This document shows positions 1 to 8,100 of a stretch of 30,087 nucleotides of DNA, one piece after another. The stretch lies in the IMG/VR virus record IMGVR_UViG_3300020477_000090, positions 1 through 30,087 of that record, one strand, 5' to 3'. Numbering within the stretch: position 1 is the first letter of the stretch; every line of letters starts with the position of its first letter. The stretch comes from a virus. The position numbers and the translations under genes were made by a program. Under the pieces are notes generated by a model. The model had not been told where the DNA came from. It did not search any database and was given only the letters and a program-made list of their open reading frames with translations.

Positions 1-2
1 TT

Positions 3-530
3 GAGACCACCCCTGACCGGGTTCTCGAAGATGCCATCCGAACTCTCATTAGAACCAGGACAGATGGATTCATTCCGTGCCTTGGCGTAGTCATCGACCA
101 AGTGAAGGCCCTGATGGGGGGAAGCCACACTGACCGCAGCTACCGCAAGTGCGGAGAGTGCACAGAGCAAGGGGGAAGATACGTTGCCGTCCACTATGAA
201 GAGGCGCCAGAGCGCTTCATGTATCAGAGGGGAAGACCCTTCGTGCATGTCTTTGCTGCACCATGCTCCTGCGATTTCGGCAAAAGAATCTCGGGGCCAA
301 ACCTGGAAGACGTCATCAGGAAACTGAACGAGCGCATTGCTTCAGACGAAACTGTTAGATGTTATTATGTCAGCAGTGCGGGGGGAGACTTGACCAAGGA
401 AGAGAAGACCCTCCACGAGGAGTACCAACAATGGCTTCATCATCGACCAGAACCCACAGACAACCCATACCGGAAGATGCTATCTGCACTATTGCAGGAG
501 CGGCGAGGGTCAACGAGGGGGTCTATCTGA
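3..530 (+). CDS. Zn-finger protein, possible helicase loader or replisome organiser (5' partial)
   Basis: The frame is open from the first bases of the window, so the gene begins upstream; a GTG at 102 is internal and is probably not the start. The visible 175 residues begin with an amphipathic stretch and the segment DGFIPCLGVVIDQVKAL. This resembles the 'FPP.pgei...' helix of phage helicase-loader and replisome-organiser N-domains. A likely zinc site follows, with CGEC at visible residues 50-53 and CSC at 88-90. The C-terminus is charged and helical. It is followed, with overlap, by a small unknown and by a Rad52-like annealing protein, which suits a replication/recombination block. The loader role is inference from a short motif and context; another Zn-binding regulator is equally possible. 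Confidence 0.6.
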   Translation, partial: ETTPDRVLEDAIRTLIRTRTDGFIPCLGVVIDQVKALMGGSHTDRSYRKCGECTEQGGRYVAVHYEEAPERFMYQRGRPFVHVFAAPCSCDFGKRISGPNLEDVIRKLNERIASDETVRCYYVSSAGGDLTKEEKTLHEEYQQWLHHRPEPTDNPYRKMLSALLQERRGSTRGSI

Positions 531-733
531 TGGTGTTGCCATACGGAAGACCGCACATCCACATGCTCATGTTCCATGTCGAGCACAGAGTGTGGGGAGA
601 CATAGCCCAGCAACTTGGATTTGAGGACGCCGAGTCCCTTCCATTCACACCAGAACTTCTCATTGGAGAAGAAGTATACCTACACCCACAACACATAAAG
701 GAACAGTACCATGACCGCACCATCAATGAATAA
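431..733 (+). CDS. Small unknown protein of the replication block
   Basis: This 100-aa protein is not recognised. The ATG at 431 is chosen because GAGGAG (417-422) lies 8 bases upstream; longer readings would lie wholly inside the preceding gene. The reading frame overlaps the Zn-finger gene by 100 bases and the next gene by 23. The middle has a hydrophobic, His-rich stretch (GRPHIHMLMFHVEHRVWGD) and then an acidic part with GFEDAESLPFTPELLIGEE. No domain or catalytic signature is clear. Its position between a putative loader and an annealing protein suggests a DNA-metabolism accessory role, but nothing in the sequence proves it. Confidence 0.6.
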   Translation: MASSSTRTHRQPIPEDAICTIAGAARVNEGVYLMVLPYGRPHIHMLMFHVEHRVWGDIAQQLGFEDAESLPFTPELLIGEEVYLHPQHIKEQYHDRTINE

Positions 734-1337
734 CTCAACACGCACAGTGAAGATAGCCCTTGCCAATGGAAGGCTCTTTGTCGATGGGGGATTCCACCCT
801 CACTTTCAAGAGGCAATCAAAGACAGGCTGGCTGCGCAATTTCACAAGGAAAAAAAGATATGGCATGTCAGCGCAGAACGAAGCGCCGAGCTTGACGAAT
901 GCATCAAAGAGTTCTTTCCGAGCGCAGAGGTCATCGACTATCGAAACGACAAGGCTGCCCCTGCAGTAAAGCCACGAACGCCATCCAGAGAACCCAACTT
1001 AATTGAGAAGCTTCAGAAGGCAGGACACATCTGCAACCTGAAGGGGAAGCAATACATTCTCTTCTCAGGTCTCCTGCAACTGGCCCATGAAAATGGACTG
1101 GAGTCAATCGACACTGAGGTCGTTACGGTAGACCACATCGAACAGACCGCAGTCATTGTCGCGAGGGTAAAGGGGTCAAGGGGTTCTTACACAGGCCATG
1201 GAGACGCAAGCCCACGCAACGTCAGCAAGATGATGGTTCCATCATTCCTTCGAATGGCAGAGACGAGGGCCGTCTGCAGGGCGCTTCGCTTCTACTTGGG
1301 AGTAGGCATGACAGCAAGGGAGGAATTACCCGGCTAA
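711..1337 (+). CDS. Rad52-like single-strand annealing protein with HARP-like N-terminus
   Basis: This 208-aa protein appears to have two parts. Residues 12-72 (NGRLFVDGGFHPHFQEAIK, then KKIWHVSAE and a helix ending EFFP) resemble the HARP-type domain of annealing helicases: a strand, a helix, 'k.W.v', then another helix. Residues 98-208 carry KGKQYILFSGLLQLA, then GHGDASPRNVSKMM and RMAETRAVCRALR. The last two match the 'GDAsP.NV...i....RMAETRA.aRALR' core found in Rad52/Erf-like phage and archaeal annealing proteins. Expected role: binding ssDNA and pairing complementary strands during phage replication or recombination. The start has AGGA 8 bases upstream; a second ATG at 726 is possible. 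The stop overlaps the stop of the convergent late gene. Family assignment is by eye. Confidence 0.6.
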   Translation: MTAPSMNNSTRTVKIALANGRLFVDGGFHPHFQEAIKDRLAAQFHKEKKIWHVSAERSAELDECIKEFFPSAEVIDYRNDKAAPAVKPRTPSREPNLIEKLQKAGHICNLKGKQYILFSGLLQLAHENGLESIDTEVVTVDHIEQTAVIVARVKGSRGSYTGHGDASPRNVSKMMVPSFLRMAETRAVCRALRFYLGVGMTAREELPG

Positions 1338-1795
1338 ACCTTGGTGACAAGAGCCAAAGACTTCCTTAGCTCTTCAAGTTCTTTAGGCGCATACTTGCCC
1401 TGATCGAGAAGGCGCATGTAGATGGTGTTGAGTACGAACTTGCCAGCATTTACACGCGCCTGATCGCTTCCCTTCTTGTTCAACAAGACATGTCCCAAGG
1501 CATTGATGGCAGGTGTCAGCAGTTGGGCAAGCCGTTCGTCCACGTCACCCGATGACAGATCCTTAATGGTTTCGACTTCAGTGTAGACCTGTGGCTCGTA
1601 CTTGCTATAGTAAAGACGGAACGGTTCCTTCTTCAGCCAGTTGGTGATGGTGTTCTTATGAACGCCTACTGCCCTGGCTGTTCTGCTTTTGCTGTGCCCT
1701 TCCTTCAGGAGTTGAGCAGCCTGCAGTTGCTGTACGCTTAGACCAGTGTGAAAGTCTATGACCTTTTTTGATTCAGTCTTCTCATCATCAGACAT
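1334..1795 (-). CDS. HTH DNA-binding protein, candidate terminase small subunit
   Basis: This 153-aa protein has a helix-turn-helix at about residues 20-60: LSVQQLQAAQLLKEGHSKS, then TARAVGVHKNTITNWLKKE. This is the usual 'G.s...iA..lgv...tI..W' pattern. A helical C-domain follows (about 95-140) with LTPAINALGHVLL and DQARVNAGKFVLNTI. That matches the 'R..AAk.iL' helix common in phage small terminases. Known role of that family: recognising the packaging site and loading the large subunit. The start is at 1795, where TGATG overlaps the upstream stop; an in-frame ATG 36 bases earlier gives a longer product but lies inside the upstream gene. It is the last gene of the late operon, unusually far from terL. 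A transcription regulator is the main alternative. Confidence 0.6.
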   Translation of the reverse strand: MSDDEKTESKKVIDFHTGLSVQQLQAAQLLKEGHSKSRTARAVGVHKNTITNWLKKEPFRLYYSKYEPQVYTEVETIKDLSSGDVDERLAQLLTPAINALGHVLLNKKGSDQARVNAGKFVLNTIYMRLLDQGKYAPKELEELRKSLALVTKV

Positions 1796-2070
1796 CAGTA
1801 CACCACATTGACATGGCCGCGCTTCAACCAAACGCCTTCTTCCTTGACGCCCAGGTGAACAGTAGCGCTTTGCTTCCCATCAATGACGTCGCCGTTTGTG
1901 ACTCCGATCACCCTCAAGCCAAACTTGTCTTCCATTTTTTTCTCTATGCTTTTGCTTATTGCATCAAGAGAAAGGGTGTTTTTGTCATGCCGCGCATACT
2001 TGCTGAACTTTATGTCATGACGGACAGACCCAATTCTTACTTGACCACATGTGTAATAACTGTTGGGCAT
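1795..2070 (-). CDS. Small unknown late protein
   Basis: This 91-aa protein is not recognised. The start ATG overlaps the previous stop as TAATG, with AGGAG six bases upstream, so it is probably well translated. It is a mixed alpha/beta sequence: an N-terminal strand-rich part (QVRIGSVRHDIKFSKYARHD), a central amphipathic helix (SLDAISKSIEKKMEDKFGL), then three likely strands ending WLKRGHVNVVY. There is no signal peptide or membrane segment. It sits between a Cys-rich membrane protein and the HTH protein, all joined by stop-start overlaps, so it belongs to the same transcript. No function is proposed. Confidence 0.6.
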   Translation of the reverse strand: MPNSYYTCGQVRIGSVRHDIKFSKYARHDKNTLSLDAISKSIEKKMEDKFGLRVIGVTNGDVIDGKQSATVHLGVKEEGVWLKRGHVNVVY

Positions 2071-2477
2071 TAGATTCTCCTATCGAACAGTTCGATGCAT
2101 TGCTTTTGCTTGTCTTCTTCTTCAAAGGCATTGCATGTTTTGATTATATACGCTTTGTTGATGGTGTTGCTGATGGCTTCGCAACTGCTGGCTTCCGCCT
2201 TGTTGCCAACCACGCCCCGCCCCATCAGGTAGCAGAACATTTCTCTGCATAGCTGCTCGCCATGGGCAGCCAAATAAGCATCTGAACATGGGACAGTCAA
2301 CAAGTCCTGGTTGCTCAGTATCTTCTTCTCTACTTCCAGCTGCTCCTTCGCTGTCTTCTCTTCGACAACCACAACAGGAGGCGTCTCTGGCTTCTTCTTA
2401 GGCCATAGCTTCCATACCGTTCCAACTGCACCAGCCCCGCCAAGCGCACCGGCCAGCATCCACGTCCACCAAGTCAT
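2070..2477 (-). CDS. Single-span membrane protein with six-Cys periplasmic domain (possible lysis accessory)
   Basis: This is a 135-aa protein. The ATG at 2477 is preferred over the TTG at 2489, because GGAG six bases upstream fits it and overlaps the TTG. Residues 3-25 (WWTWMLAGALGGAGAVGTVW) form one membrane segment followed by a basic-Pro stretch (KKKPETPP). The rest is probably outside the cytoplasm and has exactly six cysteines at 64, 77, 82, 99, 115 and 127, enough for three disulfides in a helical domain. It follows a holin-like gene at 14 bases. An inner-membrane spanin-like or other lysis role is possible from topology and position, but the Cys pattern is not that of a spanin I know. 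Confidence 0.6.
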   Translation of the reverse strand: MTWWTWMLAGALGGAGAVGTVWKLWPKKKPETPPVVVVEEKTAKEQLEVEKKILSNQDLLTVPCSDAYLAAHGEQLCREMFCYLMGRGVVGNKAEASSCEAISNTINKAYIIKTCNAFEEEDKQKQCIELFDRRI

Positions 2478-2491
2478 TCGAAACTCCAACT

Positions 2492-2881
2492 TCAGGTTTG
2501 CTCCCGCGCTGCACGAGCAGCAAGCTTTTCCATTTTAAATTCCTTTATCTGTTCCTGAATGTTTCCAATTCCAGACATCATGGCCTCTATCTTCTTCTGC
2601 ATTTCCGTGCTCGTCATAACCAAGCCAGCAATTTTTTCGGCCATTGACATTCTTAGCTGCTCGGATCTGGTCTGCAAGTCAGCAATAACATCATCGTATC
2701 GAGAACGAAGCATGTCTTCTCTTGCCTGCGCCTTCTCGTCCTGTGCTATCTGCGCTTCCCTTGCATCAGACAGTATCCGGTCAAGCTTCGCATCAAGCTT
2801 GTTGTTCTTTAGAATAAGGTACACTGATAGTGCGCCAAGAGGTCCGGCGTTAATCAATATGTCCAGGATAGTCGGGTCCAT
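2492..2881 (-). CDS. Holin-like single-span membrane protein with coiled coil
   Basis: This is a 129-aa protein. The start at 2881 has GGGAGG five bases upstream; the longer reading to 2926 would translate through a terminator-like hairpin and is rejected. Residues 4-25 (ILDILINAGPLGALSVYLIL) form one membrane helix with the 'GP.g.l.vyli' pattern of BhlA/UviB-type holin-like proteins. It is followed by about 90 residues of charged, heptad-rich helix (LDAKLDRILSDAREAQIAQ onwards, and later SMAEKIAGLVMTSTEMQKK). BhlA-type proteins insert in the membrane to aid lysis. It lies just after the fibre genes and before a second membrane protein, a common place for lysis genes. No lysozyme-type endolysin is adjacent. 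Confidence 0.55.
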   Translation of the reverse strand: MDPTILDILINAGPLGALSVYLILKNNKLDAKLDRILSDAREAQIAQDEKAQAREDMLRSRYDDVIADLQTRSEQLRMSMAEKIAGLVMTSTEMQKKIEAMMSGIGNIQEQIKEFKMEKLAARAAREQT

Positions 2882-2892
2882 ATCGCCTCCCA

Positions 2893-2924
2893 AAAGGGGG
2901 AGAGGAGAGCAGCCTCCCCTCCCC
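2893..2924 (-). terminator. Hairpin terminator after the tail fibre gene
   Basis: On the minus strand an 11-bp stem with one mismatch (bases 2914-2924 pairing with 2897-2907) and a 6-base loop is followed by CTTTT. It lies between the stop of the fibre gene and the RBS of the holin-like gene. It would lower expression of the lysis and HTH genes relative to fibre. The U-run is short, so it is likely partial. Confidence 0.5.
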
Positions 2925-2937
2925 ATAATATCATTCT

Positions 2938-4461
2938 CTAAGCTATGTATGCAATAACAACAGCGTCGCCTGCCGTAAGGCCAGCGCCCATTGTGATGCG
3001 AGCATTGCCGCCGCCGCCGCCAGTCAATGACACAGTGTACTCGTCATTGTCCGTTGCCGATCCACCCAATGCAGTCTCATTGCGAAGTTGCAAACCATTC
3101 TTGAAAACCTGAACGTACTTGTCCCAGTTTGCCGAAAGGGGGCGAGCCAAGTCAATGGTTGTCTGATTGGATGATGCGCTGATGGCTTCCTGATAAGGTT
3201 GGAAAGCAAGCTTGGCCAATCCTGTACCATTGTTCTTCAGCCTCAAAGCGTCTGATGCAATCTCAATGCTGGCGTTGTCAACAGCAACATCAAGAGAAAC
3301 GGTGCCACCAAGCGTAACAGCGCCGCCGCCTGTCAAGGCATTGCCCGCAGTAACGGTCATGTTCTGAGCGCTGACGGTTCCAGAAGACACAGAAAAATGC
3401 GAGGCGCTGAACTGAGCAACACCTTTAGCTGACGTAGATGCATTTGCACCAGCAATAGTGACTGTTCCGCCAGACTGCGTAACGGTCATGCCTGAACCAG
3501 AACTGAATGTCAGCGTCTGTCCCAAGTCAACGGCCTGAGCAGTCGAGCCATCTGTAACGGTGATGCCTCTGTTAGCAAGCTTTGAATTGGCAATAGAACC
3601 TTGAAGCATGGCATTGGTTACGCCGTTTGAGTTGATGGTCAGCCCGGAACTGTTCACAAGAGGACCGCCAGACTTCAGCTCAACAGCAGACCCGGCAACC
3701 TTGGCAGCCGTTGTGATCTGAAGAAGCTTGCTGTCTGCAATAGAGCCAGCCAAGTCAGCGTTGGTAATGGATGCACCCAAGCTTAGCTTTGAGTAGGCTA
3801 TGGCTGCACTGTTGGAAACCTGCAGGTTTGTGATTTGTCCATCAGCAACCTTGAGGCCAGAAGCAGAGACAGCAAGCGTAGCGCCATCAACAACTGCACT
3901 GAGGGTGTTGCCGCTTTTCGCCAAACCATTGCCAGCAATGATCTGAGCAGCGCCGGTGAACTGAGTGAAGTTAACAGCCGTCGACCCAAGGGTTACAGCA
4001 TCATTGGTGCAAACCCAGCCGGTATCTGCATAAGAGCTTCCTTCTCGAACAAAGCATGCTGCGCCTGGAAACTCAGACCCGGCATCCATGTCGGTGGAAC
4101 GTGTCATTGCAGAGCCGGAACCAGCCCATACGTAGATCCCGTTCTCGCTTCCGGTAGACTGGGCAGCCACCAATATCCTGTCGCCATTTGAAAGCGTGAC
4201 GCCATCTATTGCGGCAACCCCAGGATTGCTTAATGTCATGTTGGCAGTAGAGCGCACTCGCACACTGTCCTTCCAGTGGAGACCTGCGCTTATGCCATCG
4301 ACATAAGTCTTGTTAACAATGTCATTGCCTGCGCTTGGCGTACCAGCCCATTGCAATGATTGGTTGGAACCAAAATGCCATTGTGACGAATCGGTAAAGT
4401 TTACGTTAGAAGCAGCGAGCGTTGCAGGTTTTACCTGCGCCCCAGAAATTTGAACAGCCAT
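2938..4461 (-). CDS. Tail fibre protein
   Basis: This 507-aa protein is rich in Ala, Gly, Ser and Thr with no Lys/Glu-rich helices, typical of trimeric fibres. Residues 49-70 (VNKTYVDGISAGLHWKDSV) and 86-112 (DGVTLSNGDRILVAAQ, then ENGIYVW) match a module widespread in phage tail fibres. Repeated fibre motifs follow: AIAYSKLSL, DLAGSIADSKL and MLQGSIANSKL (about 225-300), then GGTVTIAG and TLGGTVSLDV beta repeats. The C-terminal 60 residues (YVQVFKNGLQLRNE ... DEYTVSLTG ... GDAVVIAYIA) form a separate beta module also seen in the 86-aa upstream protein. GGAG six bases before the ATG supports the start. Expected role: host receptor binding. Confidence 0.85.
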   Translation of the reverse strand: MAVQISGAQVKPATLAASNVNFTDSSQWHFGSNQSLQWAGTPSAGNDIVNKTYVDGISAGLHWKDSVRVRSTANMTLSNPGVAAIDGVTLSNGDRILVAAQSTGSENGIYVWAGSGSAMTRSTDMDAGSEFPGAACFVREGSSYADTGWVCTNDAVTLGSTAVNFTQFTGAAQIIAGNGLAKSGNTLSAVVDGATLAVSASGLKVADGQITNLQVSNSAAIAYSKLSLGASITNADLAGSIADSKLLQITTAAKVAGSAVELKSGGPLVNSSGLTINSNGVTNAMLQGSIANSKLANRGITVTDGSTAQAVDLGQTLTFSSGSGMTVTQSGGTVTIAGANASTSAKGVAQFSASHFSVSSGTVSAQNMTVTAGNALTGGGAVTLGGTVSLDVAVDNASIEIASDALRLKNNGTGLAKLAFQPYQEAISASSNQTTIDLARPLSANWDKYVQVFKNGLQLRNETALGGSATDNDEYTVSLTGGGGGNARITMGAGLTAGDAVVIAYIA

Positions 4462-4476
4462 TATTTACTCCAATGT

Positions 4477-4737
4477 TTAGCCGCGTTTATAATCAACCAC
4501 AAGCGTATCCACACTTGCCGGTGTCACCGAAAGGGTGAACGTCGTAACAGATGCTTCCGTTATGCTGGCTGCTCTCATACGCAAACCGTTCCAGTAAATC
4601 ATCAGAGAGCCGCTTCGATACACTTCAGGCATCGTGAATGTTGCAGTTTCGCCGTCACATTGGGGGGTCAAGTCAACCGTATAGGTCTTCTGTGACAAAG
4701 TCCCGCCATCGGGACCAAATACGTCATTAATAGCCAT
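4477..4737 (-). CDS. Small fibre-associated beta protein
   Basis: This 86-aa protein is mostly beta strand. Residues 38-86 (PEVYRSGSLMIYWNGLRMR ... TTFTLSVTPASVDTLVVDY) follow the pattern 'v...gsl.v..NGl.l......y.......f.l......gD.l.v.Y'. This is a module found at fibre tips and in neck or appendage proteins. The same pattern closes the 507-aa fibre encoded just downstream, so the two probably arose from one module. It is 3 bases from the upstream gene and 15 from the fibre gene. Likely a virion component that caps or attaches to the fibre. Confidence 0.65.
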   Translation of the reverse strand: MAINDVFGPDGGTLSQKTYTVDLTPQCDGETATFTMPEVYRSGSLMIYWNGLRMRAASITEASVTTFTLSVTPASVDTLVVDYKRG

Positions 4738-4740
4738 GGA

Positions 4741-5139
4741 TTATATTTCCCAGGTAATCGTTACGGAATCTATTGTGCAGGTTCCGGTATTTGTCTTGCA
4801 AAATACATATACCGTTCCACCAAGTACTGACAAGTCAATATCTGCTCGATAGTCTGCCGTTCCAGAAGTCGCAGTAGTCAGACCCACGCTGATGGAACTG
4901 TCCGTATCTGTGACAATGCAACTATCTCCCGCCGCATCTTCCGTAATACGCATCGTAAGTGTCGTTGGGGCAGGTGCAGCGCTCATACTGCTGACCCCAA
5001 TTACAATTCCGTTTAACCGGCCCAAGAAAGAGCCTGATGTTAGAACCAATTCATTGCGCTTGGCTGCGTTAAACGCAGACCCAACTCCAGCCACGTTCGT
5101 ATCATCCCTCTTGTAATGCATTGTTTTTGATGTTCTCAT
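4741..5139 (-). CDS. Small beta-rich virion protein near fibre genes
   Basis: This 132-aa protein is not assigned to a known family. It is beta-rich with many Thr and Ser (FLGRLNGIVIGVSSM, TTLTMRITEDAAGDSCIVT, GTVYVFCKTNTGTCTIDSV), typical of a jelly-roll or beta-sandwich virion domain. AGGAG lies seven bases before the ATG, a strong site. It starts 4 bases after the giant ejection protein and precedes the fibre-tip and fibre genes, so it is most likely a minor appendage or fibre-attachment protein. Four cysteines are scattered with no metal motif. Confidence 0.6.
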   Translation of the reverse strand: MRTSKTMHYKRDDTNVAGVGSAFNAAKRNELVLTSGSFLGRLNGIVIGVSSMSAAPAPTTLTMRITEDAAGDSCIVTDTDSSISVGLTTATSGTADYRADIDLSVLGGTVYVFCKTNTGTCTIDSVTITWEI

Positions 5140-5143
5140 TCTC

Positions 5144-8100
5144 TTACTCCTTGTAACTTTCTGCTTCTTTTTCCAGTTCTTTTATCAAAAGGTCTAATTT
5201 TCTACTATCACGTCTTGCTTTTCTTCGTATTACTTTTGGCGTCTCAACAGCACTTAGGTACCCAAGCCAAGTTGGAATGCTTCTATACCCAAAATATCTG
5301 CCTGGAGTCAACTGAGGAGCGCCTTCTCCTGGACCAGGCATCAAGGGAAGCTTTTCCTTTTCTGCTGCCATGGCTGCTTTTGCTATATCATCAAGACCTC
5401 TTTTCTGTCCTGCCATTAATACCAACAAAGCCCATCGACTGAACTTTAGCTCATCTGCCTTGGTGTTAAATCGATACTGCACTGCATAAGGGGCTGTTCC
5501 TTTTTTTTGAACATATCCAGGCTCAGCATACGTTGGACCTTCAAGCCTTCTGTATTCAAACTTAGACGGAACAATATTAAAGTGAAACATCCTGTCTGCA
5601 ATGCCTTCCTTTTTCACCTTTGGATCTCTAAAGAAATCAAAGGTATCTGTTCCACGCATCCACCATATAATCTCATCTGGAACCTTGCCGCCTATATCGT
5701 TGGGGTCAACCGAATCAAACTCTTTGATTACATGGTCTATTGCGGGGCGCCACTGCCCTTCTTTTGCAAGCTTAACGGCCTGGTTTGTGGCTTTTCCCAA
5801 ATCCAGTCCATTTGCAAATTGATCTAAAGCAAAGTCTGATAAATTGACGTAAGCCTCAAATGCTTCTGCTGCAGGTATCATTGGCCCCATTGACAAGACT
5901 CTTTCGTCTGCAACCAACTCATCCCTGAAGCCAGTAAACCACCGCTTCTTTGTGTCGTCATCACCATACAACCACGCATCTGCATCCTTTTGCATTTCAG
6001 CATTAAACTTTATTGCATTGTAAAGCAGTCCTGGGTTTGTATCTTTCTTGGCTGTTCTAAAAATCCAATTTGCTGTTTCGGCCATGTTCATCATTTTGAA
6101 AGACACGAACATCAAGTAGCGCTGCAAAGCTTTACGTTGGTTTTTATCTACCTGACCATAGTCCAAGATGCTTCTTCTGGCTATCTCTGCTGCAGCAGCA
6201 TGATCGTGACCCTCTTTAAGGGCCTGCCAAAACACACCCTTCCTCACCCAGTTGTCAGCGCCCATGGCAAATTGGGAAAACAAGTTCTTATTTCTGGGAT
6301 CAACATACTTAGACGCAAGCCTTGTCACTTTGCTTTTAGGCTGGCCTGTTATATACATTCCCAACTCATTCATCATTTCATCTGCTTTCTTTGAGTAGTA
6401 AACAACATCCTGCTTGCTCATGCCAGTATGATATTTTGAATACAAATACCTCAAGTCACCTGCAGTATAGGCTCTGCCAAGCTTGTCAGTAAACATGACC
6501 TTATCTGGAGGAGCGCCGGTTATCTTGTTTACAGTATTCATCCATGATCTATTCATTCCACCTTTCAAAACGCCCTTTATGCCAAGGGTTCCTGTTGTGG
6601 ATGCAGCAATGAAAGGCCATGTCAAAATATTTATTGCATTGTATCTGAACCCTGGAATCGGCCATGAACCAGCCAGCATTCCTGTGGCTGTCGTTGTTCT
6701 CGTGCTGTCTATTATTGAATCAAGAACCGAGAGAGCCGCCCGCCCTTCTTGCCTTGCCATGAGCTTATCTGTAAAGGCTTTTAAGTTCTCGCCCGTAATC
6801 ATCTCTTTGAATTTTTTTATCGTGTCTGCATGATCCTTTCCAAACATCATCACTCGTGGGTCATCTGATTTCAGGGTCAGTATGTTTGGCTTGTTTTCAA
6901 CAATGGATCTAAATATATCGTCATTTATCGTTGCCCCTGACGCCTGCCAGAACTGCCTGTATTGATTGAGTAAAGAGCCATAGGCAGTATCAAGCATGCT
7001 GCCATCTTCTTTACCAACACCCAAAAAGGCATCGCTGATCTCTCTTTTTTGTTTTTCTCTAAACTTTTTGGTCAGCTCCTTTCGCCCAAGTCTTTTTGCT
7101 TCTGATGCCCATTTGTCATACTCTCTTCCCAACACTCCCAATGCCTCAGAAGACACAGCATTGATCTCATTTTTGATAGACCTCATGTTAGGACGCAAGG
7201 TACCTTTGCGATCTGTAACGCCTGTTATCCATTGAATTACTTTTCTTTTGTTTGCAGGCGAGATACGATTAAGGCTTTCATAATGGGCCTTAGCCATAGC
7301 TTCGCCAAAGCCTTTGATGAATTCATCTCCAGCCTTTTGCGTTAATCTGCCAGATAGGTATCTGCCTTTTTTGGTTTTATGCATTCCTGTTGGAACTTCT
7401 TCAAGCATTTGTGCAGCAATACCTTCATACTTTTGAATCAACGAAGGAATATCAAGTATCATTCCGCCAGATGCAAGCGGGTCATGAGTCATGTCCATTG
7501 CATATTGAGGGTTCTGATCTAAGAACTGCCGCATTTGCTTTTCAAACACACCTGATGTTCGTGATCGCATCGCCCAAGGGAACAGCGCTCCTGCAGCCGC
7601 CTTTGATCCCCTCATCGTTTGCATGCCCATCCCCTTCAATTCGTCTGGCCTGCGCTTTCCAAGATTTTCAGTAATGAAGTTTAGGTTGGTTAGGTTGATG
7701 TCCATGATATTGCTGGCTTTTGGCGTAAAGACTTTTATCTCTTCTGGAAAAACCATTGCCCCTGGAACAGATCCTTTTTTAGTTACATCATGAAGAAGCC
7801 TATCCTCTTCTAATATTTTTGTAGCAACAGAAGAGTTCCCATAAAAGCTTTGTAGAATTTGTTTCCAAGCATCCAATTTTTCCATATACAACTCAGCATC
7901 AAGAACCAAATCTCTGTACACTGAGTCTGGAACATCGCCTTTCATTTTTGCTATTACAGATGTAATCCTGTTGTAAAGCCTTTCATTGCGTGCTTTCTTT
8001 TCTGGATCAGAACCTCGAAACTTTAATATTTCCAAATAATCTTTGTATGATCCGTTCACATATCGATCAACATAGTCGTCTTTGTTGCTCTTAAACGCCG

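Noticed and set aside
2882-2926. N-terminal extension of the holin-like gene
   Set aside because: It would be encoded by a terminator-like hairpin, and GGGAGG sits just before the ATG at 2881.
2938-4461. Diversity-generating retroelement acting on the fibre gene
   Set aside because: There is no reverse transcriptase gene, no template repeat and no adenine-biased variable repeat in the window.
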